Positions 11,518 to 23,021 are shown, counted from the stretch's first letter. The stretch is 64,000 nt of DNA from Liquidambar formosana (GCA_039720395.1 CM077824.1:26179278-26243277), one strand, 5' to 3'. Notes: generated by a model not told the origin, from the sequence alone. Made by a program: numbers and translations.

Positions 11518-12792
11518 ATGGAAGCCCTAGACAAACTCTTGAGTGATTTTTTGAAGGTTATGAGTGCGGAGGCAAGGAAGGAGTTCAAGCGCTACTGCTT
11601 AGATCCATTATTCTCTTTGATGCATGTGAAGCTTGAAACCACTCTTCTTACTGCTGCTACATACTTTTGGGATCCCCATCTTCATGTATTCCGTTTCAAC
11701 TACGAAGAGCTATGCCCAACAATGGAGGAATTCTGTGCTTTGTATGGAGTTTCACCTGTAGGACCTTTCATCCTCCCTACTCCACGCTCAAGTTACTTGA
11801 TTTCCTTCTCCAACTTCCTTGGGATTTCTCAACAAGAGGTCTCCATATTTGTGAAGGATCACATGGTGAATCTCATGGAAATAGCAACTTCCTTTTTGGC
11901 TCATGATAGCAAAGATACCTTGAATTTTAACCTTACTACTCAACATGTTCTTGCTTTCTGGTTGGTTGGTCGCTTCCTCATCTCCACGGGGACTCTCTAT
12001 GTCCCTATTCAAATATGTGAACTGATTCCTTTTCTTCTTGAACATAACAACCTGATTCCCATGGTACTAGCTGAAACCCTCAATAGCTTAGACAAAGTTC
12101 ATGATAACCCACAAGCCCCATTAGGAGGGAGCCCCATTCTACTGCAGATGTGGCTTCTTGAAAGACTTAACTTCTTATCCCCTACCGCCATTAATCCTTA
12201 CAAACCTCAACATTATTGTTGCCGTCGAGTTGAATTTTCTTTGAGGGCATGGTTAGGCTACTTTTAAACTCTCTCATGGCTAAACATCAAGTGGTTTGTC
12301 CTTACATGGGGATGCAAGGAACAAATTCTTCTTCGATCTTCTGGGTGTGCTATGGTCAAGCTCATAGGGTTGAGATCAACTTCATTCTATTGGACCTCAA
12401 GAATCCTTCGCCAAATGGGTGCCATGCAAACCATACCTACTTCTGTGGTATTTGATCATTCTGTTAAACCTGTGGGCCCCACAATGGTTAAGTGGGCCAA
12501 GACTAGATGGACTGACCAACTGAAACTGACTCGGGTTGAGAACACTGATGGGCCTTATGTCATAAGCCCTGAATACAAGACATGGTTGAAGACTAGCTTG
12601 GGTGAAAGAGAAACATACGTAGGGAAAGGATTTATGACTTTATTCAAGGACACAAGCCTTGGAATTTGCAGGGAAGACATTCTAGAAGCAGTAGAAGCAG
12701 CACATGCCCATGACTTGCGAAAGAAGCGAAGACTTGAAAGAAAGGAGCAGAAAGCAAACCAAGAGACTCTAAAGAAAATCAAAAGGACTTGA
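11518..12792 (+). pseudogene. DUF7745-like protein gene, antisense within Tat e1
   Basis: A single frame of 425 codons, ATG 11518 to stop 12792, is interrupted once by TAA at 12265-12267, where e2 has CAA. The N-terminal half has the pattern TYFWDPHLHVFRFNYEEL then PTMEEFCALYGV, resembling the plant DUF7745 domain, common in proteins near retroelements. The C-terminus is strongly basic and probably helical (DLRKKRRLERKEQ, then LKKIKRT). No catalytic motif is seen. It converges with pol on the other strand. The domain name is by recognition, not search; function is unknown. Confidence 0.72.
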
Positions 12793-12973
12793 AGACTTTA
12801 GAAATAGGATATCTATGGCATGTCAATAGTTCTTTATCTAACACCAATAAATTGCTTTGTCAATCAATTAGTTCTAAATGAATTGCCAATAATAATTCAA
12901 TTTTGAGATTTGTTGTTGTGGTGTTGTTTGGACCGCACCCAAGATAACTTTATGGGTTGCCTACGTATCCCCA

Positions 12974-13056
12974 TCCTTTTTTCTTTTCTTTTTTTTCTTT
13001 TTTCCTTTTTTTTTTCTTCTTTTTCCTCTTTTTTTTCTTTTTCCTTTTTCTTTTTT
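12974..13056. other. Long pyrimidine tract between pol and the antisense gene (e1)
   Basis: About 80 nt of nearly pure C/T on the + strand, so purine in the element's sense. It sits where pol (minus) and the DUF7745-like gene (plus) converge. Similar tracts lie at 42816-42886 in e2 and, as purine, near 52218-52260 and 53174-53215 in e3. Confidence 0.75.
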
Positions 13057-13101
13057 AGGAATGGGGAATCAGGCCCTCGTAGTTCAAATGCCTTAACTTT
13101 T

Positions 13102-13134
13102 GCCTAGGCCGCCCTTATGGGTTTTCAACCTAGC
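13102..13134 (-). ncRNA. Conserved stem-loop downstream of pol (e1)
   Basis: In sense it reads GCTAGGTT, GAAAA, CCCATAAGGG, CGGCCTAGGC: an outer GCUAGG/CCUAGGC stem with a bulge and an inner CCC/GGG stem. It overlaps the end of the 3' non-coding part just after the pol stop. Copies occur in e2 (about 42935-42970) and three times in e3. I list it as a structured RNA element, not an independent gene. Confidence 0.45.
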
Positions 13135-13139
13135 AGGCC

Positions 13140-13443
13140 TTACACATAATACTTCTTCAATTGATCCAAATTGGTAGGACGAGCGAACTCAATCCCATCC
13201 AAATCCATGAGGCGAACAGCCCCTGCTGGTAATATCTCTTTAATGACATACGGGCCACCCCAACTTGGCTTGAACTTCCCTCGTGGATCAAAAATTGGAG
13301 TTCTGATTTCTTTCAACATCAAATCCCCTGTCTTCAAACCTCGGTCTTTGACATGCTTGTTGAATGCTCTTGCAACCCTTCGCTGATATCCCTGCACATG
13401 ATACAAGGCCCTCAATCGCCTTTCATCGAGCAATGCCAGCTCA
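13140..13443 (-). pseudogene. Integrase C-terminal part (e1)
   Basis: The frame reads LDERRLRALYHVQGYQRRVA, then GDLMLKE and FDPRGKFKPSWGGPYVI, the integrase C-terminal domain with the GPF/Y-like WGGPYVI segment, ending LKKYYV and a stop at 13140. It is separated from the core by a one-base insertion near 13440 compared with e2, so it is out of frame with the rest of pol. Confidence 0.85.
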
Positions 13444-14867
13444 TCATAACTGATTCTTAACCCAAACTGCTTCTGCTATCTGACTTTCTATGGCAACCCG
13501 TAATGACGGTACCTCCAACTCAATGGGCAAAACAGCCTCCATCCCATACACCAAAGAATAGGGGGTAGCCCCTGTTGATGATCTTACAGATGTTCTATAG
13601 CCCCACAAGGCTAAAGGTAACTTCTCATGCCAATCAGTATAGGTGTCAGCTGTTTTCTGTAGTATTTTCTTAACATTCTTGTTGGCGGCCTCCACTGCTC
13701 CATTAGTCTGCGGGCGATAAGAGGAGGATAGATGGTACACTATGCTATATTTCTGCAAAAGCTCCATGGTTTCTTTCTGAAAGTGTTGACCATTATCTGA
13801 AATAATCTCATGGGGTACCCCATATTTGTAGATAATGTTGAGCTGTATGAACTGCGCTACCTTCTTGGCATTCAGGGTCTTGAAAGATGCTGCCTCTACC
13901 CACTTAGTGAAGTAATCGATAGCTACCAAGATGTACTCATGCCCGTTGGAGGCTTTCGGCTTAATCTGCCCAATTATATCTATTCCCCATACTGCAAAAG
14001 GCCATGGCGACGACATGCTTGTCAAAGGCATGGAAGGCAAGTGTTGTCCATTAGCAAAGACCTGACATTTGTGACACTTCTTAACACGTGCATGGCAATC
14101 TCTCTCCATTGTAGACCAATAGTAGCCCAACCTCATGATTTTCTTGGCTAGCATATAACCATTCACGTGCGGTGCTCCAACTCCTTTATGGATTTCACTA
14201 ACAAGACGTTCGGCTTCTTCCTTGGTGACACACAATAGATGGATTCCATTGTATGACCTCCGGTATAGCTTTCCTCCACACAAAACATAGTGACTTGCTA
14301 GCCTCCTTAGTGTTCTCCTATCAACGTGGGATGCTCCTTCCGGATACTCCCTTTCTTCGATGAACTTCATGATGTCATAGTACCAAGGATGGCCATCTTT
14401 CACTTCTCCTTCTCGAATAGAGCAGCAATACACGGGTTTTTCTCTACATTCTATCACCAACGGTTTTACATTCCCACCATCCGGGATTTCCACCATAGAG
14501 GCTAGAGTTGCCAAAGCATCGACGAACTGATTCTTATTTCTCGACAAGTAATTAAACTCTATTTCCACAAATTCCTTAGTCAAGGCTTCTAAGTATGCAT
14601 GATACGGCAGCAGCTTTTCATCACGAGTCTTCCATTCTCCCTTTATCTGGCAGATAATCAGTGCTGAATCTCCGAAAACCTCCAACTCTTTGATCCCCAA
14701 TTCCAGTGCGCTTCCAATACAAGGATGCAAGCTTCATACTCAACGATATTGTTGGTTGCTTCAAACCCCAACTTAACTGCCAAGGGTGTGAATGCTTCTT
14801 CAGGTGAGACGAGTAGAACTCCTATCCCATACCCTCTCTTATTCGCAGCTCCATCAAAGTATACCTT
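13444..14867 (-). pseudogene. Second RNase H and integrase core (e1)
   Basis: From the sense 5' end the translation shows KVYFDGAANKRGYGIGVLL, then after a frameshift near 14715 LGIKELEVFGDSALIICQIK and NQFVDALATLASM, the second RNase H typical of Tat elements. Integrase follows: a zinc-binding H-H-C-C region ending KKCHKCQ, then the DDE core with GIDIIG, SDNGQHF and GAVEAANK all present. The core region 14730-13444 is open, 428 codons. The TAG at 14865-14867 replaces the Trp seen in e2. Confidence 0.88.
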
Positions 14868-16518
14868 CTAGATCTTCTTTCTGATTTCTAGGACATCCTC
14901 AATGGGGAATTGATCATTGAATTGTTCTGATGACACCACAGGGCAGCTAGCCAAGTAATCTGCAATGATACTTCCTTTCACTGACTTCTGTGTTACATAC
15001 TTTATGTCGAATTCATTGAGAAGAATCGACCAACAAGCAGTTCTGTAGGATAAGACTGGCCTTTCTATCAAATACTTCAGTGGATCCATACGACTTATCA
15101 GGAGAACTTCATATAACATCATGTAGTGATGGAGTTTCTGAGTTGCCCACACCAAAGCCACACAAGCCTTCTTTATGGGATTGTACTTCACCTCGTAGTT
15201 TGTCATCTTCTTGCTTAGGTAATAAATGGCATTCTCCTTTTTCGACCCCTCGAGGTACTGAGCTAGCATAGCTCCCGTCACGGTTTCAGTGACCGTCAAG
15301 TATAACAATAACGGCTCACCTTGTCGCGGAGGAACTAGAATTGGTGGATTACTCAAATACCTTTTAATAGTCTCAAAGGCTTCTTGACATTCTTCGTTCC
15401 ATACCTTTGGCACACCCTTCTTAAGCAACTTAAAAATCGGCTCGCACACCATGGTTTAGTTAGCAATGAACCTGCTTATATACTAAATTCTCCCCAAAAA
15501 CCCTCGAATCTGCTTTTCTGTGCTAGGCGGCTCCATCTCTACAATGGCCTTGATTTTCCCTGGATCAACCTCGATTCCCCTCTGAGTAATCATGAACCCT
15601 AATAACTTGCCCACAGTGACACCAAAGGCGCACTTCTGAGGATTCAACCGCAAGTTGTACTTCTTTGCTCGCTCCAGGAACCTTTCCAATGCCATGAAAT
15701 GTCCTTCTCGGTCCACGGACTTCACGATCATGTCTTCCACATACACTTCTACCTCCTTATGGATCATATCATGCAGCAAAGTTGTCGCAACTCTCTGATA
15801 GGTAGCCCCAGCATTTCTCAAACCGAATGGCATCACTTTGTAGCAATACGTTCCCCACTGTGTGATAAAGGCTGTTTTCTCCATATCTTGCGGCGCCATC
15901 TTTATCTGATTGTATCCGGAAAACCCATCCATAAAAGAGAGAAGCGCATGTCCTGCAGTACTATCTACCAACACATCAATGTGGGGCAAAGGAAAATCAT
16001 CCTTAGGACTTGCTGCATTAAGATCTCGAAAATCCACACACATCCTCACTTTTCCATCCTTTTTAGGCACAGGCACTATATTGGATAACTACTCGGGATA
16101 CTCCACAACCTGTAGGAACCCTGCGTCCAGTTGCTTGGTTACTTCTTCCTTTACTTTCAATGCCCATTCAGGTTTTAACCTTCTCAATTTTTGCTTTACC
16201 GGCTTTTTAAGGGGATTGGTGCGGATGAAATGCTGCACAATGTCAGGATCTATGCCGGGCATGTCTTCATAAGACCATGCAAAGGCTGTTATGTTGGCCT
16301 TTAAGAGGGCTATCAGCTTTTCTTTTTCAAGTGGTGAGAGGGTTATCCCAATTTTAATTATCTTTGGCAATTCATTTGTCCCTAAATTGATTGATTCCAA
16401 TTCATCCATGTTAGGTTCGGTGACACCCCTTTTCTTTCACTCGGCGAGCTCCGGGGGGACGTCATTCCTAGGATCTATATCCATGCCATAAATATCCATA
16501 GAAGAGAGAAAAGAAACA
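14868..16518 (-). pseudogene. Reverse transcriptase and first RNase H (e1)
   Basis: One frame, from the splice acceptor at 16518, covers the N-terminal linker, RT and RNase H. RT landmarks are VPVPKKDGKVRMCVDFRDLN, FSGYNQIKM and MPFGLRNAGATYQR. The catalytic box reads YVEDM (codon GAA at 15735-15737) where e2 has YVDDM, so the first active-site Asp is lost. RNase H follows (LLLYLTVTETVTGAMLAQ, then YLSKKM). In-frame stops occur near 16434, 16086 (Trp in e2), 15480, 15438 and at the end. Confidence 0.9.
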
Positions 16519-16697
16519 CTGCAAGCAAACAATGTATAAAAGAAACACACTTCATTAAAGGAACAAACAAAAAGACACAAACTTGAAAAGGAAACAAAAT
16601 TTGGTGCCACAACTATGAAACGACTCCTAACTCCACAAAGTGGGATAGGCGGACACACTTTATTGAAAGCAGGAAAGACTCTAACTAAGGAACCTAC
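16519..16697 (-). other. Predicted intron between protease and RT exons (e1)
   Basis: On the minus strand a donor CTT|GTAGGTT and an acceptor TTGCTTGCAG|TGTTTC, preceded by a T-rich tract, bound 179 nt. Removing it joins the gag-protease frame exactly to the RT frame; without it the two differ. An intron at this place is established for Ogre elements. A polyadenylation-like AATAAA lies inside, on the minus strand near 16662. The acceptor is kept in e2 at 46346. Confidence 0.7.
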
Positions 16698-18097
16698 AAG
16701 CTACTATCAGGTAGGTCATGATTTTCCTCTTCAAGGATCTCTGCAATGGCTCCATCTTCTAGGTACCAATTACGAAGTGGCATGGTTACATGGTGAATTG
16801 ACGAATCTTGGCAATCTTCTATTGCTGACTCCCCCATAATAAGAACCATATCTTGGAACATGGTGACCATAGCCTCGGTATCCACATGTTCTACCCAGTC
16901 TTCTTTCTTCTTTCCCATAGAATTATACCAACTTGTCAAGCTTTGAGGATTCGGCCCCTCTGTAAAGTACTTGTCACAAAAATCCTTGTCTGCTAGTGCT
17001 GGATCAGAACTTGGGTAAAAAGTGCAATAGTGTGATGGCTCTTCCTTTTTAAACTCTTTTTCTATACACTACACATACTCAAACCCAAACAAAGGTATCT
17101 CAACTGATTCTGGTTTTATCTCACATACAGGTACTCCCGCCATTTTCAAATCATAGTCCCCTTGAAGCGTGACAACAGCTCCCTCATGAGGGAACTTCAC
17201 CTTTTGATGCAATGATGATGGTACAGCCCCAGCAGGATGAATCCAAGGCCTTCCCAATAACAGATTAAAGCATGACGACACATCCAAGACTTGAAACTCC
17301 ACTCTGAACTCTGTGGGTCCCATGATTAAAGGTAAAGTGATTACTCCAATTACTTCTCTACGAGTGTTATCATACGCCCTCACTGTCTGCCCAGATGGAG
17401 TGAAATCAGTGGGCCCCAAACCCAAAACAGTTGCAGTTCTCAAAGGACATACATTCAGTGCGGAACCATTATCAATCAAGACTGTGGGAACCCTCTTCCC
17501 CATGGTGTCAACGGTTATATGCAAGGCTTGGGAGTGGCTTGGCCCACTTTTAGGTAAGTCAGCCTTTGTGAACACTATAGTGGAATTCTTCGGCACAAGG
17601 TTTACTAGATTCACCAATCCCTCAGGAGACAAATTGACCGGAACTTGTATCTGATTTAACAATTTCAGCACTGTTTGTCTGTGTTTGTGGGAGGCCATAA
17701 GCAAGCCCCATATGGTGATATTGGCATTGGTCTTCTTCAACTGTCGGAGTACTTCATCCTCTTCTTCTTGCACATCAAGGCGCTTATCTAACTCACCTAG
17801 TGGATTATCAGATTCCAAGTGCGGAAGCTTGAAATGGCGGCCCCCTCTTGTCATGTGGTCTACTTCTTCATCACTAGCCTATATGTCATCAATTTCATTT
17901 GTGTCACCCATCAGGTCATCCCATTCAATCATATCAATGTCCTCTATCTGTACTTCTTCAGGTATATCACCCCAACCAGTGGGAATTATGGGCTCACTTG
18001 GCAATGGATCAAGATAAAGCACATAGTAATCAAACTTCCCCGAAGGTTCTCCCAATAACCCCACTTGAGGGTCTCCTGCTTCATACCTTTCTTTCAG
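16698..18097 (-). pseudogene. Protease and linker exon (e1), in frame with gag
   Basis: This continues the gag frame after TAG 18098-18100. The protease active site reads VLIDNGSALNVCPL, the D-N-G form seen in Tat elements, and LLLGRPWIH follows. After a TAG at 17069-17071 the same frame continues through an acidic linker, WVEHVDTEAMVTMFQDMV, to the splice donor. Another TAG lies at 17879-17881. As gag and protease are in one frame in Ogre-type elements, I read the stops as mutations. Confidence 0.82.
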
Positions 18098-19738
18098 CTA
18101 CTGCTGGATAGACTTCTTTGGCAATTGTAGGGTCTTTTGATCGACGAGGTCTTGAACAACCTTTCTCAACATAGCACAGTCCTCAGTGTCATGGCCGGGT
18201 ATACCATAGTATTGGCAATATTGATGGGGTGTTTGGGGTCTTGGTTTTGGAAGGTGAGGTATGATAAGGCCTTTGTTACAGCATTGGTGAAAGGCTTGGG
18301 TCAAGGACATGGGTAACAGGGTATATTGTCTTATGGGTAGGCAAGGTCGAGATGGGTCGGCTTTAATGGCATTTATGGAGTTGGATGAATTATGAGAGGG
18401 AAGTGGATTTTGGGTGACATTTGGGCGATTTGGTGGAGTTGGTGGTGAGATGATTTGTTTGTCAAGTAAGTCTTGGATCTCATGCCTAAGGCGATAGCAA
18501 CGGTTGGTTGAGTGGCCTTTGGCTTGGTGGAATTTGCAGTATTCATTCTCATTGTGGTTCTTAGGCAATGGGTTTGGTGGCGGTCTTGGGTTGAGGGGTT
18601 TCAATAGGCCTCGGCTCTTTAGCTTTTCAAGCATTTTCTCTAGTGGCATATGCAACTCAGTGAATTGGCGAGGTGGGTTGGTGTCATTTAGAGAGATGGG
18701 TTGAATGGGTTGGGCTATGGCATTGACCTCGGCATTGTTTTTCCCAGCAAAGTTCGGCCTGCGGCTCCTTTGGGCTTCTTCTGTCTTGATTGACCCATCG
18801 GCAATGGCATCCTCAACTTGTGTACCTGCTCCGATAAGAGCCTTGAAATTAGGGAAGTAGTGAGCAAAGAGGTGCTTGTGATACACCGGTAATAGGTTCT
18901 TAACCACCAACTGAATCTGATCTTCCTCATTCGGTCTATCTGCCATTTTCGAGGCCTTTTGCCTCCACCTTGTAATGAAAGCAGAAAAAGTCTCATTAGC
19001 CCCTTGTTTCGTGGTCTCTAGGTCCCTTCTTGTGACATCCACCTCAGTGTTGTACTTATAGTGCTTTGAAAACTCATTACATATGTCCTCCCAAGTCCGG
19101 GTTCTATTCTCATCCAAGGCTAGGAACCACTTTAAGGCAGAAGTGGCTAGGGTTTCATGGAACATTTGGGCCAAGAGTTCATCTGTTGCTCCTCGAGGGT
19201 GCATAGCTCGTACATACATCTTCAAATGGGTCTTAGGGCAACCCGTTCCATCAAACTTTTCTAGTTCGGGCATCTTGAATTGTAGTGGAATACGAGCTTG
19301 AGGGAACAAAGATAGGGTACGTACATCCACCATGTCATCTGTCCTACGGATTCCCTTTATAGTTCTTTCCAAGGCTTCTACCTTACTAGCTAACACAGAG
19401 TCTGTATCAGAGGTCTTCCCCTTGCTTCCCCCTTCTAGGTTAAAAACTTCAGGTGATTCATTTCCCTTGGTCTCAGTGCTTCCCCCATCATTGGTCTTAG
19501 TGCCTTCTCTAGACTGGGTCCCATTTTCGGTGTTATCCCCCGGGGTACGGTCATTATTCTGTTCGGGTTCCGACATCTTATGTTGGATATCTTGGGCCAT
19601 TTTCAATGCTCTCTTAGATACATCAGTGGTGTAATCAAGCTTGGTCATGATAGCCTTCAAACAAGTCTCAACATCAAAACCCCCTTCACTAGTTGCTTCG
19701 TCGGCCATATCTGACTGGTTGGTAGAATCAATCTTCAC
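18098..19738 (-). CDS. gag: Gag protein of Tat e1
   Basis: An open frame of 546 codons. Residues of about 145-320 form the retrotransposon gag domain (LEKFDGTGCPKTHLKMYV, then ALKWFLALDENRTRTWEDI). Two zinc-knuckle-like motifs follow, CKFHQAKGHSTNRC and CQYYGIPGHDTEDC, spaced as in C-x2-C-x4-H-x4-C but with His or Tyr for the second Cys. The N-terminus is polar and low in complexity. The ATG at 19738 is the first after the leader, matching the gag start in e3. The frame is open, but the TAG at its end probably replaced CAG, cutting gag from protease. Expression is not shown. Confidence 0.88.
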   Translation of the reverse strand: MKIDSTNQSDMADEATSEGGFDVETCLKAIMTKLDYTTDVSKRALKMAQDIQHKMSEPEQNNDRTPGDNTENGTQSREGTKTNDGGSTETKGNESPEVFNLEGGSKGKTSDTDSVLASKVEALERTIKGIRRTDDMVDVRTLSLFPQARIPLQFKMPELEKFDGTGCPKTHLKMYVRAMHPRGATDELLAQMFHETLATSALKWFLALDENRTRTWEDICNEFSKHYKYNTEVDVTRRDLETTKQGANETFSAFITRWRQKASKMADRPNEEDQIQLVVKNLLPVYHKHLFAHYFPNFKALIGAGTQVEDAIADGSIKTEEAQRSRRPNFAGKNNAEVNAIAQPIQPISLNDTNPPRQFTELHMPLEKMLEKLKSRGLLKPLNPRPPPNPLPKNHNENEYCKFHQAKGHSTNRCYRLRHEIQDLLDKQIISPPTPPNRPNVTQNPLPSHNSSNSINAIKADPSRPCLPIRQYTLLPMSLTQAFHQCCNKGLIIPHLPKPRPQTPHQYCQYYGIPGHDTEDCAMLRKVVQDLVDQKTLQLPKKSIQQ

Positions 19739-20421
19739 TAAGCGCCCTTGTTGGTCGCGGATCCAAGCCAGTACGTTCTCTCACTCCTCTATGAAAGGGA
19801 ACAATTAGTCTCTCATCCTAAGGGTATATCCTAGGCTTCCATATTTGTCTCAATGACTTCACGCTATATATACTCAATTAGTCCCTTTTAATCCAATCAC
19901 CTTTGCAGGAGTCATGGGTGAAAGGTACGTATTAAGGATATAGAGTGCAAAGGTCTTCTATTAATTTTCCATTAAGCACATCACAAACACGGTTATGATA
20001 TCATTACAAACAAAGTGGGTGCATAAGGGTGAAACCATAGTGCCCTACAAGTCTGTCTATATGGACTAATGATAAGGGTAGGCTGGGGTCCTTCACTTGC
20101 TTGAGCAATCTTTATACCTAACCACATGTGGCATCAGGAACGCCGCGTGGGTCTAGTAGTACGTGATTAACCCATTTAATATACCCAAGGGTACTTGGCA
20201 AGAGAGGTTGAGAGCTTTCGCCCCGACTCATGGAATCAGGAAAACCAAGGTTGAGTCTAGGCCCGTCAGTGGCAAAGGACATCGATCCTAACATGCAAGA
20301 GTTTGCGCACACAATGCAATAAATGAAAGCACACAATCAAGCGGATGCAATGTGATTAATTTTAATTAAACAAAAGAAATTAACTTAGCCCAATCAAATT
20401 GTATAGAGTCTAGCCCACAAA
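19739..20421 (-). other. 5' leader between PBS and gag (e1)
   Basis: About 680 nt without a coding frame. It is related to the e3 leader (49037-50141) and keeps parts of the CCTTAAT...ATTAAAAGG inverted repeats seen there. RNA packaging and dimer signals would be expected here; none can be assigned by eye. Confidence 0.6.
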
Positions 20422-20439
20422 TCCCCAATGGAGTCACCA
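20422..20439 (-). other. Primer binding site of Tat e1
   Basis: The minus strand reads TGGTGACTCCATTGGGGA, four bases from the LTR end. It fits the 3' end of a plant tRNA-Arg, the primer reported for Tat/Ogre elements. e3 has TGGCGACTCTGCTGGGGA at the same place. Confidence 0.8.
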
Positions 20440-22443
20440 AAGCTGTGGACCCCGAAAAAGTGGTAGGTGGCCCATAGAGATTCAAAAGGAAAGGAGTCGC
20501 CACCTTATTTTTTAAAGGAAACAAGGAAAACCCTAAAAAACGGTTTTGTTTTAGGAAAACAAAAGATTGACTCCATGTTTAAAAATGGTAAGGCAAAAAG
20601 TCTTTTGGAAACCAGAGAAATCGGGGATTCGGAGGCTAAGTTATGATATGGGAAGGTTCTAGGCAAAGCCTATAGGCACCCATATCGCCCTAAACGGTCT
20701 CTTAATTTAATTGGGCTAAATCAAAGTCTTAATCACACACAAATCAACAATTATCATCAAAAGACAGCATGCATATCATTCATTCATTCATCCATATAAT
20801 CAAGTAAATCAAAGAAAAACAAAAAAAGAAAGAGGGAGGGGAGAAAACCTAGGATACTTAGTATCCTAGGGCGGACTTGAACCTCACGAAGAGCGCCTAC
20901 GTACCATGTATGGAAATACATGGATCAAAGTCCACATAGTTCGAATGGGAATAGGTTATAACCTAAACGAGGCCTATGGTAAACCCTAAGTTTCCTTTCA
21001 AGTAAAACATGGTAAGTTTCCAAAAATGAATGATTCTCAAAAGATTTTTAGTAAATATGGCATTTGATAAAGATGGAAACTTTGATTTAAAAAGCAATTT
21101 TATGAAAGGATACTATAGAATCTACCATACCCCTCTATTAGGAAACAACCCTAGGGGGGAGAAAGGGAAAGTTTCAAGGAAAGGAAAGAAGGGTGAATTG
21201 GGGCACCCTCATATCCTACTTACCTTTAAGCAAAAGCAACCTGTTAAAATAACTACCCTATTGCATAGGGTAATTACCTTATTTGCAAGATTTCATCTTG
21301 CAATAGCCAAAATAACCACCCCACATTGGTGGGGTAGTTGCACCTGTTGTACCTGTCAAGCACCTGCAATTTGCATGCAAAAAACACCAAAAACACCAAC
21401 CAACCAAGCTAGGTTCCAATCAAGCAATTATCATGCTAAAACATAGGCTAACACATGCTCAAAATATCATATCAAGGACAAATAACAGATCTGGTCAGAA
21501 TTGAAATAGAGCTTAAAATCAACCACAAGTCATGCAAACAACATGAATCATAAGCTAACTAAAACCCTAACTCAACCCTACATGCAATGACATGCAAAAA
21601 ACCCTAAAATTAACTATATGAATGCTAGAAATATCATAGTTACCTAATATGGAACACATATGCAGCAACTATGAAGAAAAAACAGAGAAAATCCCTAAGC
21701 TATCATGCTATATGCAACTAAACCAACACAAGGATGATAAAAACCCTAGAATCACACTAGTGCATAAAATCCCATGAAATAACCCTAAATCATGCAAAAC
21801 AGAATATGAACAGCATTCTAACCATGCATATTAATCCATAGAATGATCCACACATGATAAAGACATAGACTTTCACATGAAATAAAGCTATTCTAAGCAT
21901 AAACTCAATTTCAGCACTAAGGAAACCCTAGAATCCCAAACATGCAGTAAATCACATGGAATAGCATCCTAGCATACTAAACAGCCCATAAATATCATCC
22001 TAAACATGCATGCTAGCTAATAGAAGCAACAAAATACGATAAAAACATAAGCTTTAATATGCAAAAGAGTAATTTCATGCAGAAAACCAATTTCAGCACT
22101 AAGGAAACCCTAAAGTCCCAAACATGCAGTAAATCACATGGAATAACATCCTAGCATACTAAACAGCCCATGAATATTATCCTAAACATGCATACTAGCT
22201 AATAGAAGCAACAAGACATGACAAAGACACAAACTTGAACATGAAATAATGACTATTCCATGTAAAACCCTAGAAAAGACTCTAAAAAACCCTAAAAACA
22301 CAAACACTCATAAAACCACATAGAATGACATTATATCATGCAAAACCAGCCATAAACAATATCCTAATCATGCATTCTAAGCATTAGAAGCATCAACACA
22401 TGATAAAACAATAAGCTTTAAACATGAAATAATGCAAAGCTAT

Positions 22444-22480
<37 letters not shown>

Positions 22481-22941
22481 CTAATTTGAATGAAAGAGAG
22501 AAAGGGGGAGGGGTATACCTATGGTGAAGTATCCTCTTGCTGCTATAGAGAGTCCTCCTTCCTCTTATGCACTGCTGGGAATTCCTTCCTTCAAGCCTTC
22601 AAGCCAAACTCCATCCCTCCTTCAAGCTTTCTCTCACACTCTCTCACTCAAAGTTTAGGTTAAACTACCCTAAGGATGGCTGCCATAGCCTCCAATATGC
22701 CTGTCACTTCAAAAATTCCCTCCTCTATTGCTGAAGTATAAGGGGGTATTTATAGGGATTGAGGGAAAACCCTCAATAGTTGGGATTAAAACCCTAGGGA
22801 TTGATCCAAGGGCTCTTAGAGGTTCCCTTGGGGCTCAAGTAGGTCAAATAGGGCTGAAATTAGGGTTAAATGGCGGCTGGAGGTGAGCAAATCTGAGGAA
22901 ATAGGGAGGGAGCTGCGTCAAGACTCAAAAAAGGAAAGTGG

Positions 22942-23021
22942 CTCGGGTGACCACCTGGGGCTGGGCGGCTAGCCGCCTGGGCCCAAGCGGCTAGCCGCCC
23001 AGGCCTGGGTGGTCACCCGAG
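22942..23021. promoter_or_regulatory. Palindromic module in the 5' LTR of e1
   Basis: The same 14-bp arms as at 5689-5768, enclosing two GGCGGCTAGCCGCC-type cores. This is the promoter-proximal copy for genomic RNA. Confidence 0.8.

Noticed and set aside
20422..20439. A tRNA 3' end-like sequence on the + strand
   Set aside because: It is the primer binding site of e1; no tRNA body surrounds it.
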